From assembly GCF_030263895.1 (NCBI RefSeq), contig NZ_CP127161.1, forward strand, positions 3,596,001 to 3,660,000: a stretch of 64,000 nt of DNA. Direction: 5' to 3'. The translations under genes and the position numbers were made by a program. The stretch is from Proteiniborus sp. MB09-C3. GTDB lineage: Bacteria; Bacillota; Clostridia; Tissierellales; Proteiniboraceae. A model generated the notes under the pieces. That model saw nothing but the letters and a program-made list of their open reading frames with translations, ran no database searches and was not told the origin of the DNA. Of this stretch, positions 36,669-44,946 are shown in pieces (positions within the stretch are counted from its first letter, which is position 1; every line of letters begins with the position of its first letter).

Positions 36669-37797
36669 TATTTATATCCCCTCTCTTTCTGTCCCATAGC
36701 TTTATAGCTACAAATAATAATACTAAGGAAAATACAGTAAACAAAATTCTGTTTAAATATATATACTTAATAAAGGGCTGAAATTGAGAGTAAGGAATTA
36801 CTCTATTGAACCTTATAAAATATTTTGTAGGCTGAACCCCTTGTGGTGTTAAAGGAGTCATACTATGCAACCAATAGAAAAACTGAACAATAATAGGCAC
36901 TATTCCATTATCAAATATAAGCTGAAGCACATAGCTCAGAGAAGTTATAAACATAATAGTAGGAATAATCCATAATATAGAATATTTAAAGAAAGCAGTA
37001 TAGGAAATGTTATCTCCTGTCAACATTGAAAAGTCATGAAACTGCCATGTTGCGTGGCCTGCTACTATAAATACTATTAATGATGTCACCAGTATATTGG
37101 CTAAATATTTACCTAGTATATATTTATAGGATGAAACACTGGTAGTATATATAAGCTCATTTGAATTATATCTCTTGTCCTTTGTAAGAGTAAAAGCAGT
37201 TACAAATACAGTAAAAAATCCTATACTAATTCCTATATAGTCAGCAAAAATTCTTCCATAGGCACCAGTTACTTTATCTTCTTTAAGAATAGTGTTGTAA
37301 AGCTCCATATCTTCATTGCTAGTCCTAGTACGCATGAAAGACGAAAAATTATTTTCTTCACTATATATAGTATTTCCTCCTAAGGCTTTGTCGACTTTTT
37401 CTATAAAAGCATCATATTCTTGGTTAAATTGAAAATTTGTCTTTTCCATTTCTTCTATTGCCATGGCTAAAATTTGTCTTTGTTCTTCATTTATCTTTTC
37501 ATAGGACATATTTATTCCTTTAATCCTTAAAATGCTTTCCAGCTCATAATCGGCCTTCATGCTTTTATAAGTATACTCTATAAGTTCTTCTAGGGTGGCG
37601 CTATTATAGCTCTGTTCTTCTCCAGAAGTATTCTCATTACTATAATTGACTCTAGGAGGTGCAGGCTTTATACCGTCAACTTTCATATCACATATAAATT
37701 GAGTATAATAAAATAGAAATATAGATACTATTAAAATCAATATACTCAAGCTTTTAAGCTGTTCTTTAACTTCTTTTATAAATATCTTTCTAAACAT
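36631..37797 (-). CDS. ABC-2-type transporter permease with large extracytoplasmic loop
   Basis: 388 residues. One membrane segment at about 15-33 precedes an extracytoplasmic region of about 145 residues (APPRVNYSNENTSGEEQSYNS and a long helical stretch), followed by five further segments (about 182-375). This is the ABC-2 permease layout. It starts 6 nt after the ATPase gene stop (37804) and overlaps the next permease, so the three form one unit. Substrate not predictable. Confidence 0.82.
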   Translation of the reverse strand: MFRKIFIKEVKEQLKSLSILILIVSIFLFYYTQFICDMKVDGIKPAPPRVNYSNENTSGEEQSYNSATLEELIEYTYKSMKADYELESILRIKGINMSYEKINEEQRQILAMAIEEMEKTNFQFNQEYDAFIEKVDKALGGNTIYSEENNFSSFMRTRTSNEDMELYNTILKEDKVTGAYGRIFADYIGISIGFFTVFVTAFTLTKDKRYNSNELIYTTSVSSYKYILGKYLANILVTSLIVFIVAGHATWQFHDFSMLTGDNISYTAFFKYSILWIIPTIMFITSLSYVLQLIFDNGIVPIIVQFFYWLHSMTPLTPQGVQPTKYFIRFNRVIPYSQFQPFIKYIYLNRILFTVFSLVLLFVAIKLWDRKRGDINNGFSFRKKGILQ

Positions 37798-37803
37798 CTA
37801 TAT

Positions 37804-38658
37804 CTATACCTCCTTTATTAGTCTCATATATGCGTCCTCTAAGGTTGGAGAAGCAGCAAATGCATTTATTGAAGGTTTTTCCTTTGATAATAGTCTTAAG
37901 GAAACTTTATTGCCATCTACTATGGATGAGATAACATTATACTTGTCCATATATTGTTCATATTTCTCGAAATCCACAGTCAAATCCCACACATATCCTT
38001 CTGCATTTTTAATTACATCTTTTACTGTACCATTATAAACAAGCCTTCCTTTATTAAGAATGGATAGACTTTTGCAGCTTAAAGCAATATCTTCAACGAT
38101 ATGAGTAGATAATAGCACAGTTTTTGTCTTTCCAAATTGAGAAAGCATGTTCCTCACTCTTATTCTTTCCTCAGGATCAAGACCTGCTGTAGGCTCATCT
38201 ACAATTAATACTTCTGGATCTCCCACTATTGCTACAGCAATACCAAGCCTCCTTTTCATTCCCCCTGAAAGAGCCTTCGTCTTTACCTTCCACAAATCTT
38301 GAAGATTTACTATTTCTAGTCTATTTAGTGCAACCTTTTTACTTAGATTTATATTAGAAAGAGAAGCAAAATAATCTAAGGTTTCATAAACTGTGAAATT
38401 AGGGTAAAAGGAAAATTCCTGTGGAAGATATCCTACTATCCTTCGTATTTCTTTTTTATTCTCTACTTTTATATTATTATAATAGACTTCTCCAGATGTC
38501 TTAGGTAATAATGTAGATAAGATTCTAATAAAGGTCGTCTTTCCTGCTCCATTAGGTCCTAAAAGACCATGAATTCCTTCATCAAAGGTAATACTTATAT
38601 TATCTAAGGCTCTACAAGAGCTATAGTCCTTTGTCAATTCTCTAATCTCAATTTTCAA
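37804..38658 (-). CDS. ABC transporter ATPase (module 2)
   Basis: 284 residues from a TTG start with AAAGGAGG 7 nt upstream; an upstream ATG-like extension overlaps the previous gene. Motifs are Walker A GPNGAGKTTFIRILSTL, signature LSGGMKRRLGIAVAI, Walker B VLIVDEPTAGLDPEERIR and the switch His in LLSTHIVED. The C-terminal tail (ASPTLEDAYMRLIKEV) closely matches that of the module 1 ATPase (VPSLEDAYIYCMLEE), so the two modules are paralogous. It overlaps the 101-residue membrane protein gene by 11 nt. Confidence 0.92.
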   Translation of the reverse strand: MKIEIRELTKDYSSCRALDNISITFDEGIHGLLGPNGAGKTTFIRILSTLLPKTSGEVYYNNIKVENKKEIRRIVGYLPQEFSFYPNFTVYETLDYFASLSNINLSKKVALNRLEIVNLQDLWKVKTKALSGGMKRRLGIAVAIVGDPEVLIVDEPTAGLDPEERIRVRNMLSQFGKTKTVLLSTHIVEDIALSCKSLSILNKGRLVYNGTVKDVIKNAEGYVWDLTVDFEKYEQYMDKYNVISSIVDGNKVSLRLLSKEKPSINAFAASPTLEDAYMRLIKEV

Positions 38659-38953
38659 GATAAATCCTCCTTTTAGCTTCGACAAAGCTTAAATATTCAT
38701 ATATCTGAACACCAAATAAAAACGCTGATACACATGCAATTAACCACCTCATACTAAGTCCTAATACAAAATACAATATTAAGCTCATAAGAGCTAGGCT
38801 TCCAAATATTAGGCAGGATAATTTTATTTCTATGCTTCTTAAAAGCTTCTTATTTGCTTTTGCTTTTTCTAATTGGTATCGGTCATATTCCTGTATCTTC
38901 ACCTTTCTCCATACTTCACTTAAATACTGACGGCTATTTTCATCAGATATCAT
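38648..38953 (-). CDS. Small membrane protein between ECF sigma factor and ABC exporter
   Basis: 101 residues. An N-terminal charged cytoplasmic part (about 1-43; KVKIQEYDRYQLEKAKANKKLL) is followed by two membrane segments (about 44-63 and 68-85) and a short charged tail. It lies 21 nt after the sigma factor and overlaps the ATPase. Position directly behind an ECF sigma gene and topology fit an anti-sigma factor, but no ZAS or other known anti-sigma motif is seen, so this is only an inference. I do not recognise the family. Confidence 0.7.
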   Translation of the reverse strand: MISDENSRQYLSEVWRKVKIQEYDRYQLEKAKANKKLLRSIEIKLSCLIFGSLALMSLILYFVLGLSMRWLIACVSAFLFGVQIYEYLSFVEAKRRIYLEN

Positions 38954-38974
38954 AGGTTATACCTCCCTTTAACT

Positions 38975-39487
38975 TTACTTTTCAGCATATGAAGCCTTTA
39001 ATTCCTTTCTTGCTCTAAAAATAGTGACTTTCACCTTGGCTAGGCTTATTCCCAATACCTCTGCAATCTCCTTATAGGACATTTGCTGAAATGCATATAA
39101 ATAGAGTACATTTTTTTGTTCTTCATTTAATTTACTAAAGCTTTTCATAAATTTCTCTTTCTTTTCTTTATTTATAACAATTTCCTCAGGAGAAATAGTG
39201 GAAGCAACATCATAATTGCTATAAATGCTTTTATTGTTTTTTCTGATATAGTCTACAGACTTATTATGTATTATAGAAAATAAATAAGATTTCAATGTGC
39301 TGTAGCTTTTTAGCCTTTCTCTATATACGTAAAATGTAGCAAAGCTATCTTGTACAATATCCTCTGCTAAATAATAATCCTTAAGTATATTCAATGCAAA
39401 ATTAACAGCTTCTTTTCTATGCATAAGGATGAATTCTTCAAATATCTCTTCATTTCCATCTTTTAATAGCTGTAACTGTTCATCCAC
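38975..39487 (-). CDS. ECF-type RNA polymerase sigma factor
   Basis: 170 residues from a GTG with GGAGG 7 nt upstream. Region 2 is visible as YYLAEDIVQDSFATFYVYRERL with KSYLFSIIHNKSVDYIRKN, and region 4 as LNEEQKNVLYLYAFQQMSYKEIAEVLGISLAKVKVTIFRARKEL. Length and absence of regions 1 and 3 place it in the ECF group. It leads the unit with the small membrane protein and export module 2 and lies between two paralogous export modules, so it probably controls one or both. Confidence 0.93.
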   Translation of the reverse strand: MDEQLQLLKDGNEEIFEEFILMHRKEAVNFALNILKDYYLAEDIVQDSFATFYVYRERLKSYSTLKSYLFSIIHNKSVDYIRKNNKSIYSNYDVASTISPEEIVINKEKKEKFMKSFSKLNEEQKNVLYLYAFQQMSYKEIAEVLGISLAKVKVTIFRARKELKASYAEK

Positions 39488-39504
39488 CTTTCCACCTCCT
39501 TTTT

Positions 39505-39564
39505 TAGTCCAGCAAAGATATGGATTGTTTTCTATTTCACTATTGACATTTCTTAGCTGGACTA
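39505..39564. promoter_or_regulatory. Inverted repeat in front of the ECF sigma gene
   Basis: TAGTCCAGC (39505-39513) and GCTGGACTA (39556-39564) are exact inverted copies 42 nt apart, ending just before the sigma-gene ribosome binding site. It could be a protein-binding dyad or a leader hairpin. It has no U-run in the right place for an efficient terminator. Confidence 0.45.
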
Positions 39565-39599
39565 TGTTTTTCTATAATCTTGCTATATAAAAAGATCCA

Positions 39600-40343
39600 T
39601 TATTCTTTTACTGTTCTCACACATGTATAGGTTAAAAATACAACTCCTAAAAGTACAAATACAAGTCTAGTATGTATAAAGGAGCTTGATAGATTAAATG
39701 GTACAGATTCCATCGTTCTCCCTAAAAGTTCTGTAAATGTACATATCCTGAAATAATGGGTCCCAAAAATGTCTAACCAATCTGGAAGAATATTTGATGT
39801 ATCAATAGTACCCAATAAAAATGCAACAGGAATCAATCCATATAAAAATTTTATACTAATTTTTCCTAGAATCATACTCAATCCTAGAAAAAATATGAAA
39901 GCAGGAATAAAAAACCATAATATAAACTTTGTAAAGCTAGCAAAGCCAACATAATTAAACAAGCCCTTATAATATATAAAGCTCATAACAATAGGAACTA
40001 ATGCTGTCAGTACAAAGGTAATAGCTATTGTAAGGATTTTCAACATATAGTATCTGCTTTGAGATATTGGAGCTGAGAATAATATCTTCCTTGCCCTCAG
40101 CTCCTTTTCATCAAAAATATTTGTCATCATAAATATGATAACACTTATTACTGCGGGTAAAATTAATTGAATAAAAAAAGTATAGGTCCATTCTGAAAAT
40201 GGAGCAGTACCATAATATCCTCCTGTTACTAACCTAGTTAAGAAATCATAGGTCATTCCCATAATTAGAAGAATCATGTAAAAATACTTTTTTGATATAA
40301 TAACCCTTCTAATTTCATATTTTAACAAAGTAATATTATTCAA
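39600..40343 (-). CDS. ABC-2-type permease (module 1, second membrane subunit)
   Basis: 247 residues from a TTG start inside the end of the previous gene (8-nt overlap) with GAGG upstream. Six hydrophobic segments fit an ABC-2 permease (IQLILPAVISVIIFMMTNIF, FILWFFIPAFIFFLGLSMIL, LVFVLLGVVFLTYTCV). The motif FDEKELRARKILFSAPISQSRYYMLK is typical of the cytoplasmic coupling loop in this family. Third and last gene of module 1. Confidence 0.82.
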   Translation of the reverse strand: MNNITLLKYEIRRVIISKKYFYMILLIMGMTYDFLTRLVTGGYYGTAPFSEWTYTFFIQLILPAVISVIIFMMTNIFDEKELRARKILFSAPISQSRYYMLKILTIAITFVLTALVPIVMSFIYYKGLFNYVGFASFTKFILWFFIPAFIFFLGLSMILGKISIKFLYGLIPVAFLLGTIDTSNILPDWLDIFGTHYFRICTFTELLGRTMESVPFNLSSSFIHTRLVFVLLGVVFLTYTCVRTVKE

Positions 40344-42504
40344 TTTCCATAGCCTCCTCTGAAATATTCATTTCCTTTAGGAATTCATCGAAGGTTAAGT
40401 TTCTTAGCAAGTAACTATTATAAACTTTTCCTAATCCTTTTAAAAATTCCTCTTCTCCTAAAGCTTCTTCCGCTCTTAATAGTTTTATAGGCATTAAATA
40501 ATATAACTCGCTCTGGAGCTTTTCCATTTCTAATGATCTTCTATATTTCTCGTTTACTTTATCCAGCATTTCACTATTGTTTATATAATAATAATTTTTT
40601 AGCTCTCTTACACGACTTTCCCATCTGCTTAGAAACACTTTAGATTCCATGTCTCCGAATTTACTTTGTATATATTTATAAGAAGAATACTGGGCAAGCC
40701 CTTCACATGACCAAGGACTATCTTCTACTACATCAACTCCTGTTCCCCACCATTGATGTGCCATTTCGTGAGCAATAATACTTATATCAGTCATAAGTAC
40801 ATCCATGCTCAGACCCATATATTGAATGTTTTCACTTTCTATTAATGAATACATACTCTTATCCCGATTCAACATATTTTCAGAAATAGTTATAACATTT
40901 TCCGATGAATGTCCTCCTCGCTTATATAAAGCAACTTCTGCAATCTTTAAAGGATATATATCTGAATAATACTGTCCAATATTTTCAGTATAATATTTCA
41001 TTATGTCTTTTATATGCTCTTCTATCTTCATGTTTTCCACATATTCTTCATGCCTAGGAGAATAATAAAATTCTACATTCATATTTTCAAAAGCAATCTG
41101 AGATTTTTTATATTTACCTGCAAATGCTCCAATATCTGATGTATGGGACTCGTACTCAAACATCCACTTTTTCATACCGTCTATTGTCTCTACATCTGTA
41201 AGTATTCCTGGTACCACCATAGTTAAATAATCTGGTGCAGAATAATATCCAGAAATCCTTATGGAATCTCCATCTTTAACTAAAGGTCTGAAAATCCAAT
41301 TGGAGTTTTCAAGCAAATAAATACTGTCTTTAGAAATATATCCTGGCATACCTCTGCCTACACCATTCTTATCAGACTTAATTTTTCCTCCATAGGAAAT
41401 GCTTATTTCTACTTTCTCTGTATTAGGTATAGGTATTTCAATAATATTTTCATATTTATCTGCTGTATATTCCATTTCTTTTCCATTAGCTTTTATAGAA
41501 TCGATTTTTAAACCTTCATTAGTGTTAAACTTTATTAGGTCAGAGCCTTTATTTATGAAATTGTATATGACTTCACCATTCATTTCTCCTTTTTCATTGT
41601 TAAAAACGATTTTAGGGATAAGGCCAGTTAAACAAACTTTTTCATCAATAACTGTATCAAAATTCCCGACCAGCTCCATAGTATATGGTTCTTTTATGTA
41701 AGTGAAGCCACTTCCCAGAATAGCAGCTATAACTAATAGTACCAAGCCTCTGTTTTTTATATTAACTAAAAATGAGTTTCCTATATTAAGCTCATATCTT
41801 CTTTTAAACAACAATCCTATACAAAATATTGATATACAAGCAAAGAACCATAATATTCTATTATAAAGAATCGTATTTCCTACAGGCTGTATTCCTGCAA
41901 AATCAGATATAATATCTATGTTAGTCTGTACCCAAGTAAATAAGTAGTTGTTAGAAGTCAAACTCTTAGCAAAAAATACTCCCAAGGTTATAAAGCTTAT
42001 ATCTAAGCTATCTGTTAAAAGGTATAACCCACTTATTATTAATGTGGAAAATAAAAGTGATGGAAAAAATACTACAAAATAATTAAATAGATAATAAGAA
42101 ATATTAATTGGAATGCCATATGTAAACTTCTGCATAGCCATAACAACTATCATTCCAAGTAAGGTAACTAAAAGCTCATAAAAAACTATGGACAGAATGC
42201 GAATAACCATTAATTTATAATAGCTCTGATTTGACTCAATAATAGCTTTACTTCTTTTCCTTTTATCTTTATCCAATGTCAATACAGTAAACAAACCAAA
42301 TAACAGAGAACATATTGAAGCTCCAAACTTAGCTGACCCAAAGGAAATAGTTGAAGAAGACCTTTTTATATAAAACAAATCAAAATCATTGGACATATTT
42401 AATGAATTGATACCTATAGTCATGATAATGCAAGCTACAATAATTAAAAGTATCATTCCCTTAGACTTTAGCATGAATTTGATTTCGTTTTTAAGCAAGG
42501 ACAT
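40336..42504 (-). CDS. ABC-2 permease fused to an M1-family metallopeptidase domain
   Basis: 722 residues from the ATG at 42504 (GGAGGAGG 6 nt upstream). About 1-260 hold an ABC-2-like membrane region with six to seven segments. The rest is an extracytoplasmic gluzincin domain: beta-rich part with GRGMPGYISKDSIYLL, then the zinc motif HEMAHQWWG (HEMAH at 579-583) and the third ligand Glu 18 residues on in CEGLAQY. The M1 exopeptidase motif GxMEN is not apparent. The arrangement suggests peptide handling on the outer face combined with export. It overlaps the ATPase gene by 14 nt. Confidence 0.88.
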   Translation of the reverse strand: MSLLKNEIKFMLKSKGMILLIIVACIIMTIGINSLNMSNDFDLFYIKRSSSTISFGSAKFGASICSLLFGLFTVLTLDKDKRKRSKAIIESNQSYYKLMVIRILSIVFYELLVTLLGMIVVMAMQKFTYGIPINISYYLFNYFVVFFPSLLFSTLIISGLYLLTDSLDISFITLGVFFAKSLTSNNYLFTWVQTNIDIISDFAGIQPVGNTILYNRILWFFACISIFCIGLLFKRRYELNIGNSFLVNIKNRGLVLLVIAAILGSGFTYIKEPYTMELVGNFDTVIDEKVCLTGLIPKIVFNNEKGEMNGEVIYNFINKGSDLIKFNTNEGLKIDSIKANGKEMEYTADKYENIIEIPIPNTEKVEISISYGGKIKSDKNGVGRGMPGYISKDSIYLLENSNWIFRPLVKDGDSIRISGYYSAPDYLTMVVPGILTDVETIDGMKKWMFEYESHTSDIGAFAGKYKKSQIAFENMNVEFYYSPRHEEYVENMKIEEHIKDIMKYYTENIGQYYSDIYPLKIAEVALYKRGGHSSENVITISENMLNRDKSMYSLIESENIQYMGLSMDVLMTDISIIAHEMAHQWWGTGVDVVEDSPWSCEGLAQYSSYKYIQSKFGDMESKVFLSRWESRVRELKNYYYINNSEMLDKVNEKYRRSLEMEKLQSELYYLMPIKLLRAEEALGEEEFLKGLGKVYNSYLLRNLTFDEFLKEMNISEEAMEIE

Positions 42505-43384
42505 ATTCATCCTCCTCCAACATGCAGTAAATATACGCATCTTCTAATGAAGGAACTATTTCTTCAAAGGATGAATGTAGATTTTTAGATACAACTCTAT
42601 ATTTAGTGCCATTAGGAGTTATGACTGTAGAGGTAATCTTAAACTCTCCTTGCAGTTCCCTTTCTAAAAATTTCTCTTTATCATTATTTGAAATCTCTAT
42701 AGTCCCCACATGGCCTATAGCTTTTTTAACTAATGCGCTAGGCTCTCCAGTAAAGAGTATTCTGCCTTTATTTATAACGATAATTAAATTGCATATGGAT
42801 TCCACATCCTCAATAATATGTGTAGATAATATGACTATTTTATTAATTGAGTCCTCAGAAAAAAGATTTCTAAATTTAATTCTTTCTTCAGGGTCAAGTC
42901 CTACAGTTGGCTCATCAACTATAAGTAGCTCAGGATTATTTAGCATTGCCTGGGCAATTCCAACTCTTTGCTTTTGTCCTCCAGAAAGAGTTTTTATCTT
43001 AAGCTTTTTCATTTCCTTTAAATTAGTCATTACTAGGACTCTTTCAATTTCTTCCTTCTTATTTTCTTTTATTCCTTTTAATGAAGCCATGTAATCTAAA
43101 TATTCTTCCACCTTTAATTCTTCATATAAGCCAAAGTCCTGAGGTAAGTATCCAAGTCTTTCCTTCAAATATTTTTCTCTTTTATTTAGTGGAGCTCCAT
43201 CTATTACAACATTTCCTTCTGTAGCTATAAGTTGTCCCACTAAGATTTTCATAAGAGTGCTCTTTCCAGCTCCATTTGGACCTACAAGTCCAATCATAGC
43301 AGGAGTATTAATAGTTAGGTCTACATTATTTAAAGCCCTTACATTTTTATATTTTTTACTAAGATTTTGTATTTTTATTTCCAT
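42491..43384 (-). CDS. ABC transporter ATPase (module 1)
   Basis: 297 residues from the ATG at 43384, which has GGAGGGG 5 nt upstream; the frame is open further upstream but lies in the IS end. Walker A GPNGAGKSTLMKILVGQ, signature LSGGQKQRVGIAQAML, Walker B LLIVDEPTVGLDPEERIKF and switch STHIIEDVE are intact. First gene of module 1. An IS3-family element begins about 60 nt upstream, so its original promoter may have been displaced. Confidence 0.93.
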   Translation of the reverse strand: MEIKIQNLSKKYKNVRALNNVDLTINTPAMIGLVGPNGAGKSTLMKILVGQLIATEGNVVIDGAPLNKREKYLKERLGYLPQDFGLYEELKVEEYLDYMASLKGIKENKKEEIERVLVMTNLKEMKKLKIKTLSGGQKQRVGIAQAMLNNPELLIVDEPTVGLDPEERIKFRNLFSEDSINKIVILSTHIIEDVESICNLIIVINKGRILFTGEPSALVKKAIGHVGTIEISNNDKEKFLERELQGEFKITSTVITPNGTKYRVVSKNLHSSFEEIVPSLEDAYIYCMLEEDEYVLA

Positions 43385-43517
43385 TTCATCCCCTCCAATA
43401 TATATTCGAGAAAAAGATGAAAAAGTTACAAATAAAATAAAAAAAGACAAGGGGACATTTGTGAAGTGCACCCCAAAAGTTAGACAATAAAATTAACTTT
43501 TGGAGGTGCATTTTTAA

Positions 43518-44045
43518 ATGAGCAAATATAATAAAAAAGATAAAATTAAAGCTATCAGATTAATTCAAAACGAAAATTATTCAATAAGAGCTGTTTCAAA
43601 AGAACTAGGTATTTCTAAATCTACCATTGCAAGATGGTGGAATAGCTATGATATTCATGGAGAAGCTAGCTTTTCTATGAATCCTAGAAAATATACTGGT
43701 GAATTTAAAATAGAAGTAGTAAAATATATGCATAATAACCATCTATCCCTAGACCAGGTATCTGCCCTGTTTGGAATACCAGGTACAACTACTGTTCAAA
43801 ATTGGGAACGCATATATAATGAGGAAGGAGAAGTTGGTCTTTTAACTGAAAGACGTGGAAGATCACAAAAACAAGGTATGAAAAAAGATAAAAATGAAAT
43901 AAATATGGACTCCTTAGATAAGGCTACAGAAGATAAATTAATATTAGAAATTAAAAAGCTTAAAGCAGAGGTTGCCTACTTAAAAAAATCTATAGCCTTA
44001 AAGGAAGAAAAAATGAGCTTAAAAACAAAGAAAAAGCACAGGTAG
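43518..44045 (+). CDS. IS3-family transposase OrfA
   Basis: 175 residues. It has two helix-turn-helix regions typical of IS150-type OrfA (KIKAIRLIQNENYSIRAVSKELGISKSTIARWW and DQVSALFGIPGTTTVQNWERIYNEEG), followed by a lysine-rich leucine-zipper-like coiled coil (KATEDKLILEIKKLKAEVAYLKK). OrfA binds the IS ends and is fused to OrfB by -1 frameshifting. A-rich runs at 43982-43988 and 44008-44013 in the overlap are candidate slip sites. The gene looks intact. Confidence 0.92.
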   Translation: MSKYNKKDKIKAIRLIQNENYSIRAVSKELGISKSTIARWWNSYDIHGEASFSMNPRKYTGEFKIEVVKYMHNNHLSLDQVSALFGIPGTTTVQNWERIYNEEGEVGLLTERRGRSQKQGMKKDKNEINMDSLDKATEDKLILEIKKLKAEVAYLKKSIALKEEKMSLKTKKKHR

Positions 44046-44884
44046 TAAACTCTTTAAGGCATGAACACGATCTAAATACCCTGCTAGAAGTTGCAGGATT
44101 AAAAAGGTCAACATTTTACTACCATATAAAAAGATTCGACATACCAGATAAATATGAAAAAATTAAAGAAAAGATAAAAGAAATATATGATAGCAGTAAA
44201 GGTAGATACGGCTATAGAAGAATAACTATGTCCCTAAATAGCTTTGGCTTTGTAATTAATCACAAAACTGTACAAAAACTTATGAAAGAACTAAATATCA
44301 TATGCCAAGTGAGAATGAAAAAATATAAATCCTATAAAGGTGAAGTAGGAGAAGCAGCACCAAACCTATTGAAGAGAGATTTCTCAGCAGAAAAACCTAA
44401 TCAAAAGTGGGTTACAGACATAACAGAGTTCTCACTATTCGGGGAAAAATTATACCTATCACCAATACTAGATTTGTTTAACGGAGAGATCATTAGTTAT
44501 TCTATTACAAGTAGACCACACTTCGGGCAAGTAATGGAGATGCTTGATATTGCATTTGAAAAGCATAAAAACTTAGAAGGTTTAACATTTCACTCAGATC
44601 AAGGGTGGCAATACAGACACAAAAGATACAGTTATCGATTAAAACAACTAGGAATAAAGCAAAGTATGTCCAGAAAAGGAAACTGTTTGGACAATTCAGT
44701 AATTGAAAACTTTTTTGGTTTGTTAAAATCAGAATTACTATATCTTCAAAAATTTGATGATACAGATCACTTTAAGAGAGAACTAATAGATTACATAGAG
44801 TGGTATAATAAATACAGAATAAAGACCAAACTAAAAGGATTAAGCCCTATCCAATATAGAGCTCAATCCTTATCAGTAGCTTAA
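44012..44884 (+). CDS. IS3-family transposase OrfB (integrase core), -1 frame
   Basis: About 290 residues in the -1 frame relative to OrfA, without its own good start; an internal ATG at 44228 gives only a truncated product. The helical N-terminus (NSLRHEHDLNTLLEVAGLKRS) precedes the HTH_21 region YGYRRITMSLNSFGF and the rve integrase core. The DDE residues are in WVTDITEF, FHSDQGWQY and NSVIENFFGLLKSE. The C-terminus (EWYNKYRIKTKLKGLSPIQYR) is complete, so the element may still be active. Confidence 0.9.
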   Translation, partial: NELKNKEKAQVVNSLRHEHDLNTLLEVAGLKRSTFYYHIKRFDIPDKYEKIKEKIKEIYDSSKGRYGYRRITMSLNSFGFVINHKTVQKLMKELNIICQVRMKKYKSYKGEVGEAAPNLLKRDFSAEKPNQKWVTDITEFSLFGEKLYLSPILDLFNGEIISYSITSRPHFGQVMEMLDIAFEKHKNLEGLTFHSDQGWQYRHKRYSYRLKQLGIKQSMSRKGNCLDNSVIENFFGLLKSELLYLQKFDDTDHFKRELIDYIEWYNKYRIKTKLKGLSPIQYRAQSLSVA

Positions 44885-44925
44885 TTCAAAATGTCCAACT
44901 TTTTGGGGTCAGATCAGAAACGTCC

Positions 44926-44946
44926 CCTTGTCTTACCCTTGTCTTA
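44926..44946. repeat. Tandem CCTTGTCTTA at the IS right end
   Basis: The 10-mer CCTTGTCTTA occurs at 44926-44935 and 44937-44946. The second copy overlaps the stop codon of the sigma-54 regulator gene. It is part of the AAGACAAGG-type sequence also found at the left IS end and at the end of the window. Confidence 0.5.

Larger units (their letters stand above)
43444..44934 (+). mobile_element. IS3-family (IS150-like) insertion sequence
   Basis: About 1.49 kb with two overlapping transposase frames. Inside the ends, TGAAGTGCACCCCAAAAGT (from 43462) matches the complement of the right end (TGATCTGACCCCAAAAAGT, reading back from 44915), the usual TG...CA terminal repeats. Outside them the similarity continues: AAGACAAGGGGACATTT (43444-43460) mirrors 44918-44934. 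Either the repeat is longer than in typical IS3 elements, or the IS sits inside a palindromic repeat. No target duplication was found. Confidence 0.85.

Noticed and set aside
43444-44934. Target-site duplication at the IS ends
   Set aside because: Flanking sequences are inverted, not direct, copies; no 3-5 bp direct duplication could be fixed because the true ends are uncertain.
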